From: Solicoccozyma terricola
Taxonomy: Eukaryota; Basidiomycota; Tremellomycetes; Filobasidiales; Piskurozymaceae
Assembly: GCA_001600875.1 (NCBI GenBank)
Contig: BCLD01000017.1
Span: 415,125 to 479,124, forward strand
Reading direction: 5' to 3'
Length of the DNA stretch: 64,000 bases
The position numbers and the translations under genes were made by a program. Positions 1-13,351 of the stretch are shown here, piece by piece. The first letter of the stretch is position 1, and every line of letters begins with the position of its first letter. Below the pieces are notes generated by a model. That model searched no databases. It saw only the letters and a list, made by a program, of their open reading frames with translations, and had not been told where the DNA came from.

Positions 1-113
1 TGGATGGCTGTCGAGGATATCAGCACACAGTCATTATTATTATTCACATTTAATACTCAATATAACCACCAATTCCACAAACTCAGCTGGTGCAGCAACC
101 CCACGTCCCCTCA

Positions 114-114
<1 letters not shown>

Positions 115-147
<33 letters not shown>
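115..147. repeat. Poly-C homopolymer, 33 nt, in ILV2 5' UTR
   Basis: An uninterrupted run of 33 C lies 27 bp upstream of the ILV2 start codon. It falls in the presumed 5' untranslated leader. The length is probably unreliable, because other poly-C/poly-G runs in this window border assembly gaps. Confidence 0.9.
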
Positions 148-149
<2 letters not shown>

Positions 150-173
150 GCCCCCAGCCCACACCTTCCCACC

Positions 174-2789
174 ATGCTCAGCCGAAATCATCGCACCCTC
201 CTCCGCACCCTTCCATCCGCCGTCGCCTCTTCCTCATCCTCCTCCTCCTCCGCGGCCACCAACGCATTCGCAGCATCCGCCTCGACCACCGCGTTTGCCA
301 GACGGAATAGGTCGACGGATCGTGGAGAGGGTCTGTCGTTGGAGGCAAAAGCCAGGGTCAGAGAGCATGTAAGGAGGATCCAGAGCAGTGCAAAATCAGG
401 TGCAACAGCCGCTGCCGTTGTGTGAGTGTGATGTAGACCGCCTTCTAGGCCCACCGCAACTTTCACTAACATTCCCAAAATCATCCACCTGTTTAATCTC
501 CCTCCTGCATCCACCACTCACAACATCCAGCCGCCCAGAACCTTCACCGAGTTTCCAAACTCCACACCCATCTGACATCCCTGCCGTCGACCCTCTTTCT
601 ACTCGTCATGGCCCAGCTGAGCTGGACTATACGTGAGCCAGGGAACAGATTATCGCTGACGAGTAATACCTCACTGACACTATCGCTTCCAACGGCTGCT
701 TAGCTTCGTTGGCCAGTCTGGTGGAGCCATCGTCCACGAGATGATGCTGAGACACGGCGTCAAGCACGTTTTTGGTTACCCTGGTGTACGTCGGGTCTTC
801 ACTCCACTCCGAGTTACAACGGTCTTGCAGCCAGCTAACCCCCACCCCACTTCGCTCTCGTGTACAGGGAGCCATTCTCCCCGTCTTCGACGCCATCTAC
901 AACTCACCCCACTTTGACTTCGTTCTCCCACGTCACGAGCAAGGTGCAGGTCATATGGCCGAAGGATACGCTCGCGTTTCCGGAAAACCGGGTGTCGTCC
1001 TCGTCACCTCAGGTCCAGGTGCGACCAACGTCGTCACGGCTATGCAGGACGCTCTGTCGGATGGTATTCCCATGGTTGTCTTCTGTGGCCAGGTCGCCAC
1101 TTCTGCTATCGGTTCCGATGCCTTCCAGGAGGCCGATATCGTTGGCATCTCACGAAGCTGCACCAAGTGGAACGTCATGGTAAAGGACATCTCCGAGCTC
1201 CCTCGTCGAATTAACGAAGCTTTCAAGATCGCCACCACCGGCAGACCAGGTCCAGTTCTCGTTGACCTCCCCAAAGACGTCACTGCAGGCATTCTGCGCA
1301 ACCCTATCCCAGCAAAATCCGTCGCCACCGGCACATCTCCTTACCTTCCTTCAAACCCGCGTATGCCAGCATCGTGGACCTCTGCTCAACCAGGAGACGC
1401 CGCTCTCATTAAAGCTGCTGCTAAGATGATCAATTCGGCCAAAAGACCTATCATCTACGCTGGTAACGGTGTCCTCGCCTCCCCAGAAGGTCCTCAACTA
1501 CTTGCTCAACTCTCCGCCAACGGTAACATTCCAGTAACAACCACCCTTCAGGGACTCGGTGCTTTCAATGAGAACGACGAGAAGAGTTTGCACATGCTTG
1601 GTATGCATGGCAGTGCTTATGCCAACTACGCTATTCAGGAGGCAGATGTCATCATCGCCCTAGGTGCCCGGTTCGATGACCGTGTTACCGGAAAGGTGGA
1701 CAGTTCGTATCGAGTGTCACATTCCCAATAGATTCAACACTGACCTGTCTCTTCGCCGTCCCAAACAGCATTTGCTCCGGCTGCGCGTGCAGCTGCTCTC
1801 CAAGGAACGGGTGGTATCATCCACTTTGAGATCATGCCTAAGAACATCAACAAGGTTGTTCAAGCTCAGATCCCCGTCCTCGGAGACGTCACGGCTTCCA
1901 TGGCGGAGCTCGTTCCTCAGATCAAATTCCAAGAGCGAAAAGAATGGTTCGACAAGATAAAGGCTTGGAAGTCACAATTCCCATTCACGTATGAGCCTAG
2001 CGCAAAGGGCGAGAGGATGAAGCCGCAGGAGGTCGTTGAGGAGCTTGACCGACAAGCTGAGGCCATCGGCAGTGAGTGCTGGTGACGGGCTTCCTGTTAG
2101 GATACTCAATACTAACTTTTCAACCTACCCCTCAGAGGACCGCGTAATCGTTTCCACCGGTGTTGGACAACATCAAATGTGGGCATGTCAGCATTACCGA
2201 TGGACCGAGCCCCGATCGTGGGTGTCCTCAGGTGGACTTGGTACTATGGGTTACGGTCTACCCTCCGCCATCGGTGCAAAGGTCGCCGCTCCAGAGAAGA
2301 TCGTTGTCGACATCGATGGTGACGCTTCCTTCTCCATGACTGCCATGGAACTCCAGACTGCCAGTCAGTACAACATCGGCGTCAAGGTTCTTCTTTTCAA
2401 CAACGAGTTTCAAGGCATGGTCCTTCAATGGCAAGACCTATTCTACGACAACCGCTATTCCCACACCCGCATGACCAACCCAGACTTTGTCAAGCTCGCG
2501 GAATCGATGGGAGCCAAGGCCCTTCGATGTACCACCGCCGAAGAGTTGCCAGCCAAAATGAAGGAATTTTTGGAATACGATGGGTCAAGGCCGATTGTCA
2601 TGGAGTGCTTGGTTAACAAGGTGAGCGTGGAAACTGTTCCCCCCATCCATCATTATCACAATATCTAAGCTCTACCTCCCAACACAGTCTGAGCATGTCT
2701 ACCCAATGGTCGTTGCTGGCAAGGCTCTACATGAGCAGACCCTCCACCCATTGCTCCGAGAGGCCGCTGCCAAGGTTGGCAAGGCATGA
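174..2789 (+). CDS. ILV2: Acetolactate synthase catalytic subunit, mitochondrial
   Basis: ThDP-dependent enzyme that condenses two pyruvates to acetolactate (or pyruvate with 2-ketobutyrate), the first common step of valine, isoleucine and leucine synthesis in mitochondria. Seven exons are visible. Exon 1 encodes a Ser/Ala/Arg-rich presequence (MLSRNHRTLLRTL...) typical of mitochondrial import. The ThDP-binding N domain has the catalytic glutamate in RHEQGAGHMAEG, followed by VTSGPGATN. The C-terminal cofactor motif runs from GDASFSMTAMEL to NNEFQGMV, and the end HVYPMVVAGKAL is family-typical. Intron donors lie near 422, 634, 783, 1702, 2072 and 2621. The 1702 intron uses GTTCGT and joins GKVD to TFAPAARAA in frame. 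The ATG at 174 is chosen because it opens the presequence just after a long poly-C run. Its 3' end faces the kinesin gene 268 bp away. Identification is secure; exon 2 boundaries are less so. Confidence 0.95.
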
Positions 2790-3057
2790 TGGGCAACCAA
2801 GACCTAAAACGCGTCGAGTTTGACGCACATTCTCTTGCCGATATCCTCTTCTTCATTTACTCATTTTGCATTACCTCAAACCTTTTGACCCTTTGGGCAT
2901 TACGAACGTCAAGGAGGTCCATATCTATTTGTTTTGGCTATGATCGATCTCTTGAGACGTCTAATTGACCACTTTGCGCTAGACTTCGTTATAAGAATAC
3001 ACATTACATACAACAAGCTGACCCACAAAGTCTGACGAGAACCCCAAGAAACGATCT

Positions 3058-6000
3058 TCAGAAGCACTGTACGAGCCGCTCATTTGTCAGTTAAGGTCGC
3101 CTGATTCGTAAGACCTACTCACCTTGAACTTCGAGCTGTGGCTCTGCTGCGTCATCTCGTTCAACCTCTGCTCAAGCTGGGCTTTGGCTCTCTCCTTCGC
3201 TCGGCGTTCTTCACTCAGGCGATCCTCGAGTGAGCGTTTCTCTACGATGATGGAGTTGCGCACACTTGAGACCTCCTTTTGAGCTTCCTCGAGCTGCTTC
3301 CGGGAGCGGGCAGCTTCGGCTAGGGCAGATTCTCGCTCTTTGTTGTTCTCCTGCAGTTGAGTACGGGCTTTGCGCACTGCGCGAGGAAAAAAAATATTTA
3401 AATCTCAGGAGGTGCCAGTTATTTATTTTCTTGGACACTCACGATTTCTCTCAGAGGTGTTCAAGTGGATCTCGAGAGCGCTGGCCATGTCCATGCTCTA
3501 CAAACGCCGACGGATCAGTTAGGCCTTTGACCAGCCCTGTGTGCAGTTTAGTATTGCTTACCGCCTGGAGATCTGTTTCACAGTGTAAGAGCTGTTTGTT
3601 CAGTGTCCGAATCATTATCTCTTGCTCCTCTAGTTGCGCGTGGAATGGGCCGTCCGCTGTCACTGCGTCTCCGTGAGCGACAGACGAGCCTCCCACCTTC
3701 CCGATGCGCAAATCGGAGGCGGTAGACGAAGTGGAGCTTCTGCTGTCGGACGTGCTTTTCTCGACCAGCGATGGACGCTGAGCGTCTGAACAAGCAGCCG
3801 GAGTTACCGGGAGAGCTGGGATGGGGCCCGGGGGAGGCGGAATCGTTGGCGGAGGCTTAATGGGAGGAGAATGCTTGGAGCTGTTGCTTGGCGTGGCAGA
3901 GCGGGCAAGGGCCAGACGACTTGTTGGCTGATTCGTTGTCATATCCTCGACATCGGAATCTCGCCTTTTTGCGTTGATTGCGGTGATGTCCTGTATACGC
4001 TGCTCGAGAGCATGGATCGTTGCATCCCGTGCAGCGCTTTCGGTCTCGAGTTGTCTCATGCTATCCTGAGTAACCTGGAGCAACTTGGTAATCTGTTGAA
4101 GCTTCTCCGAGCTGAGTTCATTCTCCAATCGTTGAGCATTTGCGTCTGCCAGCATCTGTCGCAGAGACTGGATGAGCAGCTCGTCTCCCGTAATATCAGC
4201 ACCATCGTGGCAGCTCGTCAACATCTCACGCAGAGACACTCGCAGAGCCGAAAGCTGGTCCTCGTGTTGGCGAGCAACTCGATGGTCTTGAGACAACCCC
4301 CGCTCCTCAGTCTGGACGAAATCTGCAGCAGCAACGGCAGCCTCCGCCTTGATGCATATATCGAAAGCCCGGGTAAGGTGTGATTCCTCCTGTTGCAAAG
4401 AGTGAGTGATGTCCTTTTGTCGATGCTCGAGATCTGTCAACCCAGTGGTCCCAGGGGTCGTTTCCTGAACTTCTACCTGGGAATTTGCAACCATAGGACC
4501 GAGCGTCGATCTGAGTCCTAGAGTATCTGTATCACCAACCTGCTCGGAACGGATCAGCGCTCGCTTGTAGCTACTTTGCTGTCACATCACCAACATACAT
4601 TATTCTGTTCCAGCGTACTCCCATTGACTACTTGCGCTGCAGACAGCTGGGCCTTTAGTAACTCCACTTCCTCTCTGTGAGCGGACTCCTTCCGAGCCAT
4701 AGATCTAACGGCGTTCCATATCTTCAGCATCTGTCCACATCGTCACCAGTATCCCTCTCAGCTCACCTCATCAGCTCATTCAACCGGCGATGATGGAAAT
4801 CTTCTGATGTCGCCGAGCTAATATCTTCACCGACCAACGAGACTCGGAGAGTGTCGCTCGGGCTCGCCGTCGTCGGAGACAGGCCATCGATCTTGTTGAT
4901 AGAGTCCGGAAGGTCAAGCTGTGGTGTGGTCGGGGTGACAACCTCACTGGGCGATTCAGGACTGCCCGAAGTGGTGTTTGACTCCTCACAAACGCTCGAT
5001 TGAGTAGTGATGGATGATTGCCTCGTCATCTCCAGGGATTGTGATACCTTTGTTTCATTTTCACTTTCTTGTAGTTGTTGTTCATGCACGGCATCTACTG
5101 GGCGGGAGGGGGTGCCGGGGAATATTCGCAAGCTTTTTTCGAGAGTAGCTATCTCTTCGTCTCGTCTTTTCAATACCTGGGGAGGGTGAGATGTTTGTAA
5201 GCGCCAAATTGAATGATGTATCCGCCGCATATGTCCTCACGTCTTGCAGTTGTCTAATTTCCGTCTCAAGCGACGGTATAGACCTTTGCAGCTGCAGTAG
5301 CGGTAATGACTGTCGGTGAGTTACCTTAGGCGAGAGCAGGCTACCACTTTCGCCCCAGTAGGAATGCGATGATGCCGACAACGAGAGCTCCTGCGCAGAC
5401 GACTGCGGCCTGTTTGATTGGGGCGGATCAGTAAAATACCGTGGCACCTGCCAATTTCGAACACCGACCTCGATTTTGCTTGATTTGAATGTCCCCTCCC
5501 GCCGTGAAAATCCTTCGCCGGCAAAACACTGAGGTTTTGCGCAGCCAAAGGCAACTTCCTTGTACTAAGCCCCCGCCTGGTCCTATGACCTCGTGGACTA
5601 GGTGTCCCCGGTTCGTTTGCTTTTAAGTCTTGCGTCGATCCAGCGAAGGATTCAGCACTAGATAAGTCCGGGATGGAATCCTCTTGTTCCGAATGCTCCT
5701 TTCGAGCGTCCTCAAGCTCTCCAACAAGTCTTACAATCTCTTGGAGAGCGGCATTGTGAAGAGAGGAGATTTCCTCGAGCTCGGCGAGGGTTCTAGCATG
5801 TTCCTGTTGAAGATTCGGAGGAGAAGTAGTATTCGATAACACATCTGTTTTCAAACCGTCAATCCCGGAATCGGTCATGGAGGTGTCACCACCGCCAGCG
5901 TCTTGGAGGTCATTCCCGACCGATTGCTCTAGAGAAGCAACTGCAGCGACCGCTTGCGCCTCGCTGATGGCCTTCAGGCGGTCCCTTTCAGGCGCTCTGC

Positions 6001-9000
6001 CTGCGCAATCGGCTATCGCTCGTCGAAGCTGACCTTCTACGTCTGCTACGTGCTTGTCTCGTTCGCCAAGTTCGTACAACAACCGGTCAACATCGTCAGA
6101 TGTGTTGAGCAACCTGCATCTGGCCTCCAACTGCTGATACTTCTTGTCTCGGGTACTGAGCTCTTCTTCAAGACGTTCAATCTCGACTCTGAAGGTTTCC
6201 ATCTGTTCATCTGTCTTTGATGCGATCAGCTCGAGTTGAGTAATGTAATGACTATTTGACTGTTCTCGCTCTCGCGCCTGAATGAGGTCCTTCCGAAGGT
6301 TTGCTACTATCTCGCTATCGGCGTCGGCGCGCTCACTGTAAGTCTTGATCTGTGACTCGAGCAGACGTATATGGTCCTGCGAAAACTATGTCAACCGCAG
6401 TGAACTGCCTCGGGAGAAGCAGCACAACTCACCTCATAGGCATTCTCGTGGTTGGTCAGCTTAGCGATACGCCCCCTGAGTTCGGTGACATACTCGTCCT
6501 GCTTCTGCAGCCGTTGCTCCCGCTGCAACAATTCCTTTTCCTGTTCGTTGGCGAGGTCGTTAGCGTAAGTCTGACAGAGCGAAGTCATCAGCTTTCCGCC
6601 TGGTCAAGGCTCAAGATCGAACGGGCGGCACTGACCCACGCCGCCTTCAGCCTGTAAAGCTCGCTCTCTAGACTTTCGATGGACTGCTCGTACTCCTTGA
6701 CGATCGGATCGACAAGCTGAGCGAACGTCATGGATCCTTGTTGGGCAACGGTATCGTGTTTACTCTCCTCGTAACTCTTGGTCAGACGGGCTGTTTTGAC
6801 ATGTTGCTCTTGGACGTATTGCCGGAGCTGGTATCAGCCCTAGAATAAGCTCATCTCGTCCCTCAGGTTTCTTGGGAGCGAGCTCACAATGTCATGCTCA
6901 TCTTGCAAATCTGCCAGCACCATCTTCGCCCTCGATAACTGCTTTCCAAGCTCCTCGTTGGTGGCGATGCCGGGGACGGCATTGACGTCAGGCTCGTCCT
7001 TCCCGCTAGGACTAGTCTTGCCACCGCTGCCAACGATGGTTTTCAAGACCACCAGTTCCTTGCGAAGTTTGATGACGGTGGTCTGAAGATGTTCGATGTC
7101 ATCCCATCCCACTTCGACCTGATTGACCTCGGCACGATTGCGTATACTTCGAGCACGTTGGCCGTACCGGAGGGTATTGAGCGTTTCGGAAAGGTTGTAC
7201 TCGAGGGGCGAGACGCATGCGATCCTAAGCAAAAATAACAGATTCAGACGTGCGGCCTCGAGGCCCATAGCTCTGATAACGCGAGCTCACATGATGGTAT
7301 ACGCATTCCCACCGAGACTATCCTGTAACAGCCGGGTTAGCTTCGAGTCCCTGTAAGGGACATGTAGTCCCGCTTTTGTCTTGGAGGGGTCCGCAAGCGC
7401 CGAGATAACGTTGCCCAATGCTGTCAAACCCGAATTGATGGCAATGCCTTCCTTCATGCGCTCTGCAACAGCTCCGGTCTTCTTCATCCTTTCGCTTCCA
7501 GCGAGATCGACGAAGTGAAACTTGGAGATGAGCTCAACCCACTGACTGCCGAAATTGGCGTCATCTGGTGATGAGCGACCGGATGATGCTGACGCGGCCT
7601 GAGCAGCGCGCATGCCGCTGCTGCTTGGAGGAAGTATAGAATTCCTACTGGATGATCGCGTACCCGTCGGTGTAGGTGATCGCATCCCACTGTGAGTTGG
7701 AATGGCACTGAAGGAGGTAGGTCGAGCTAGAATCCTTCCAGGCATTGCTGCAGCTGCAAGTTCTGTGCTTTCGGCACTTGCAGTACCAACACCACTTCTC
7801 CTAACTTGCACTAGCGTCAAGCTGAAGATGGCGTGACTCCGACTTGACTCTTTATTCATCCCCGTCTCACCGGTACGTCGTCTTGTACTTCCCTTCTTCA
7901 AGAGTGCCATGACGTCTTGGGTGGTTGCAACTTTGACTTCGCGAAGCCCAGACCAAACAATTCGGCCTTTGGTATCTTCTCGAATGGTGATAGGGGGAGA
8001 TTGCGAGGCAGGTAAAGTGGAGAGGAGGTCGATAAGGTCCTTGGTGACGGAAGGAAATGGAAGAGACGGTCAGCCGTATTACGGCGAGACTTTTCCACCG
8101 AGATGTTTCCAGCTCACCTCGTTGTACAGCTCTAAAAAGCTGCATCTACACTCCCATCTCGCATCTTTGCCACCTGTTCTCCTGATCTCCTCCGCCTTTT
8201 CGAAGATATCACCGACTGCCCTCGGAATGATCCCAATCCTCTCCGCTTCCTCGGTCTGCTCTGATGAGCCATCGACAACGTTGGATTTGTTCAGAGCATC
8301 ATAATCGGCATCGATACCGGTCGTTCCCATGGTGTACGATTTTCCAGACGACGTTTGACCGTATCTTTTTGTTTTTGCATTTGCATACCATCAGCTTTTT
8401 TGCCCCACAACCTATCCACTGTTTCGTTGGTTTCACCAATGTTCACCACTCACGCGAAAATAGTGACGTTGATCCCTTTCAAAAATCTGTTGACGGCGTC
8501 TTTGGCTCCGACCTCATACGCTTCTCCCTGACTGCTCTCTTCGGACAAGATTCTATCATATCTGAACACCGCGTTCTTGACTTTCGCACCGCCTTTTTCA
8601 GGTGAAGCAGCGAGACCTCCAACGGATGTGGTTGTTTCCAGACGAATAGTGACGTCCGTAGGGGGATTTGATGGGATGGGATGGAGTGCGACACGCTGAA
8701 AACGAAGTGGAATGGGATCGTCGGATGGGGTATTGGACGGTCGAATGCGAATGACTGCGAGGCGTGCAGCATCATGATCAGTCAATGCCACGACCGTAGG
8801 TTGTGTCGAGGAGAGTCAAGGAAAGGTGGTGGGGGGTGGCAGCTCACTTACCAACTTTCACATTCCCGCCATCCTCTTCGTCAGCCTTGGGTGAACTTGC
8901 TGTGTGCCGACTGATCGCGACTGTTCCTCCGCCGTACATCGAATGACGAGCAGGAGTCGTATGGCCACTTGAATGAGCTCCGCTAAGAGGTGCAGCTGGC

Positions 9001-9032
9001 ATCACGGAATGACGACGTGGTGGTTGATTCAT
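3058..9032 (-). CDS. Kinesin-4 family motor protein (KIF4/KIF21-like)
   Basis: Microtubule motor with an N-terminal kinesin domain and a very long coiled-coil tail, roughly 1,500 residues or more, in many exons. After a Ser/Pro/His-rich leader ([12 protein letters not shown]...) the motor starts [11 protein letters not shown]. It has the P-loop [12 protein letters not shown], switch [13 protein letters not shown], switch [16 protein letters not shown], and the kinesin-4-like stretch [20 protein letters not shown], then [21 protein letters not shown]. The rest is heptad-rich Glu/Gln/Lys sequence broken by Ser/Pro-rich linkers. The last exon ends SSKFKCF, spliced across an intron at about 3063-3121. 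An in-frame GTG 90 nt upstream was rejected in favour of the ATG at 9032. An 89-residue Ser/Pro/Ala-rich insertion splits the motor (7523-7790). Kinesin-4 is favoured over other classes by the switch regions; whether it acts in spindle or interphase transport cannot be told from sequence. Confidence 0.88.
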
Positions 9033-9843
9033 CTTTGGATGAGAGCCGGGAAGGTGGGTAAGTGTTGTTGTTGATGAGGTATTAGATGGACTCCTATTTT
9101 GAGTGGAGTGGGAGAAAGACACCGCAGCAAGCTGTTCCTATGAAACTTGACCTCGGTCAGCTTGATCGATGTCGGAACCCCTCTCGTTCGGATTATCTAT
9201 TGTTTCGATGAGCTGTTATCACTCTAGGATGTGAAGATGAAAAGTGTGAATGAGTGTGTATGCGATGATATGAGGAGGTGGACGTCGATGAGGAGGTCGA
9301 TACAGTGCCTTTGAGTCTCGGACAGGCGCTGTTGACCGAGATATGTTTCAACTCGTGTGTAGACGACGATCAGATCAAACCCGCTGCAGTTGATGGTCGT
9401 CCTCCAGAGGGGCGGATGGGTCTCCGTTCGCTGTCAGTCACCGTCACCACCGTCTCGTCACTCGACTATCACCACCTGGCTCTCCAGCTCGTCGACCATC
9501 GTTTCGGAGCAGCCAGAGTAAACGAACCGCGCTCGGACCTCCTCGTTGGGGATGGAGTTGGTGGCTGCAAGGGAATGGATGGTGATGAACAAGTGATGGA
9601 GCGGTATTCGTCGTGGTGGACCCCGAGCCGAGCTGTTGTCGTCGAGCTGTTCTCCCTTCGCCGTGTACTCTGACGCTGCTGATATTATTGTGATGATGGC
9701 TAACCTCGATGTTGCTGTGCCCTGGCAACAATTTGCAATCCGCGGATGGGCAAATGGCGAATGGGCAAATGGCCACTGGGCAAAATCGCAATGGCGAATG
9801 GCAGCATCCATCCCTCTTATGATATCAGTCACTCCTCCACACA
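9033..9843. other. Intergenic: kinesin promoter and TVP23 3' flank
   Basis: About 0.8 kb between the kinesin start codon and the TVP23 stop. Open frames on both strands here show no recognisable domain and look like chance. At 9745-9800 there are imperfect repeats of GGGCAAATGGC. No RNA gene is visible. Confidence 0.6.
9745..9800. repeat. Short imperfect tandem repeat (GGGCAAATGGC-like)
   Basis: Four to five degenerate copies of ATGGGCAAATGGC/ATGGCGAATGGC lie just 3' of TVP23, about 45-100 bp past its stop. No coding or structural role is apparent. Confidence 0.7.
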
Positions 9844-11480
<1,637 letters not shown>

Positions 11481-11619
11481 CAGCCGGGGTGGGGGGGTGG
11501 AAGGAACGCGGTGGTGGTGGATGGATGGATGGTGGGCCGGCTGTCGGTGTTTCGCCTGGACAGGTGATGGAATGTGACAGGCAGGTATTGCTGGTGATGG
11601 TTGATGTAGCAGACAGACG

Positions 11620-11660
11620 ATGGTGGTGATGGTGGTGATGGTGGTGATGATGGTGGTGAC
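11620..11660. repeat. GGTGAT microsatellite in divergent promoter
   Basis: Repeats of TGGTGGTGATGG lie between the TVP23 and RNase T2-like start codons. They translate into spurious Met/Val repeats on the plus strand, but lie upstream of the likely start and are probably non-coding. Confidence 0.8.
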
Positions 11661-11832
11661 CTCGATGGCCTCACCTCTCCCTCCCCTTCGTGCGAAACGG
11701 CGAGGTTGGTCGTGGAATGCGGGTCTCCGCGCTGTTGGACCACGGACTGGGACAGATGTCGATGGCGACGAGCATATCATACAGGTGATAGCACACACAA
11801 GTCTCCCTGGACCACCTCCAGGATCACTTCAC

Positions 11833-13212
11833 ATGGCATGCCGGCTAGCTCTCCCGCTTGTCCTCTGCATCACCACCCTCCTTACCGCCACCTCAGCAAC
11901 CGTCGCCATATCATGTCCATCCAACCCGGTCACATCGTGTTCCCAGGAAGCTGCTGATAGCGTAGACTCATGCTGTGTACCATCTCCGGGTGGCATCATC
12001 GTCTTCACTCAGCGATTCGAGCCAGACGTTGGAGATGACGGTCAATGGGGGATAGATGGAATCGAGGTATGGGAGTGAGTCGGCGGAGAATACACCACCT
12101 CTTCCACCCGGATCTTCGCACATCCAACTGACATTCTGCCCTGCGTATCAGCTGCTCCATGGAACCTCTAGCACCACTTCCGCCATCAGCTCCCCGCACC
12201 TATAACACTGAAGAGATCTCCTCATTCACAGCTCGCTCCAACCTCCCAGCCTTTTCTCCGTCCCAACAGTCAAATATAGAGAACGAATGGGCAGAGAGCG
12301 AGGTCGGCGAGGGTGTCGAGGAGATCTGGTCGAGAGCGTGGAGCAAAGGGGGACGCTTGATCAGTACGCTAGAGCGAAGATGTTTTGAAGCAGATGACGA
12401 GCTGGGGCACGAGGTGAGTTCGTTGATCGACATCGATCAGACGAGAGAAGCAACTGCTGAACGTGATGGCTGGTGCGATGACAGGTACCGCTCTTCTTCG
12501 ACGCTCTACATAAGGTACATCGCACGATTCACCCATACGATTACCTACAACGTGCAGATGTGAGTGTGCTGGGGGCAAAGCTCCCATCGGCTTGGCCCAT
12601 ATCTCACCGTCAAACTTCTCGCAGATCACACCTGCAGACGATACCACTTACTCGCTAGGGGAAATAACCGCGGCACTGACGACTGGCGGTTTGAGTCCAT
12701 TTGTGAGTTGGAAACACGGCGAATTATGCGCCGTCTTGCGTTCAACTGTTCGCTTATGAGGTTCCCTCCATTAGATCATATGTACGAACACCACGCTGTT
12801 GTCTATCTCTTGGCCATTACATGTCGTCGGAAAGTTCCAGGATGCGGACTTTGTAGCCGCCGAAGGGGACTTTTCCGGCCATAGCAATTGCCCACGAGAT
12901 GGCATTCGGTAAGCACTGATCCCTTTCAATTCTCTCGCCATGCTGACCTCAACTCCGCCTCGGTCTTCTAGATATCCACCCGCAGAAGCTCGTCCTGCTC
13001 CATCGACAAAACACACTTGGGATCCAATTTATCGTCCTTCACCTCGTCCACTCAGCGTACAAAGCGACTCCACGGCTGGGATGTTCCAACCTGGAGACAA
13101 GCGGGTGGTGGATAAGAAGCTCAAATTCTTCAAGAGCGCTGAGGACAGTCGGGAAGTGAAGAAGGAATCGCCGAAGCGCAAGGCGGGAATGAGGGATAGG
13201 GATGAGTTGTAA
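11833..13212 (+). CDS. RNase T2-fold secretory protein lacking the catalytic histidines, ending RDEL
   Basis: The start ATG opens a hydrophobic signal peptide (MACRLALPLVLCITTLLTAT). The mature part matches the fungal RNase T2 fold: CSQEAADSVDSCCVPSPGG, then IIVFTQRFEPDVGDD, a CAS-I position reading WGIDGIEVWDCS, a CAS-II position reading IWSRAWSKGGRLISTLERRC, then ITPADDTTYSLGEITAAL, NTTLLSISWPLHVVGKFQD and GHSNCPRDGIRYPP. Active family members carry HGLWP and HEWxKHGTC. Here the CAS-I His is Asp, and the CAS-II His-Glu and second His are replaced, so RNA cleavage is not expected. A basic tail of about 75 residues follows and ends MRDRDEL, an ER-retrieval-type tetrapeptide. Introns lie near 12075-12151, 12414-12484, 12559-12623, 12701-12777 and 12909-12971. 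It converges on the NCBP3-like gene, 139 bp away. The family call is strong; an ER chaperone-like or RNA-binding role is speculation. Confidence 0.78.
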
Positions 13213-13351
13213 AAGGCATGACCAAAACGGTACTTCCTAAGACCCTACGAGGGACTTTGTGAATGACATGTATGCTAGGGTTAGATGGGCTTTGACAGGA
13301 CATGTCTGTATCCAATCGCAACGATCTATCGGCCGCCTTGCACAATACCTA

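Noticed and set aside
8844..9122. Upstream start of the kinesin at 9122
   Set aside because: The first codon there is GTG; the first ATG in frame is at 9032.
9278..9673. Plus-strand open frame of 131 codons upstream of the kinesin
   Set aside because: No domain or intron pattern, and it overlaps an equally long antisense frame. It lies in the promoter of one gene and the 3' flank of another.
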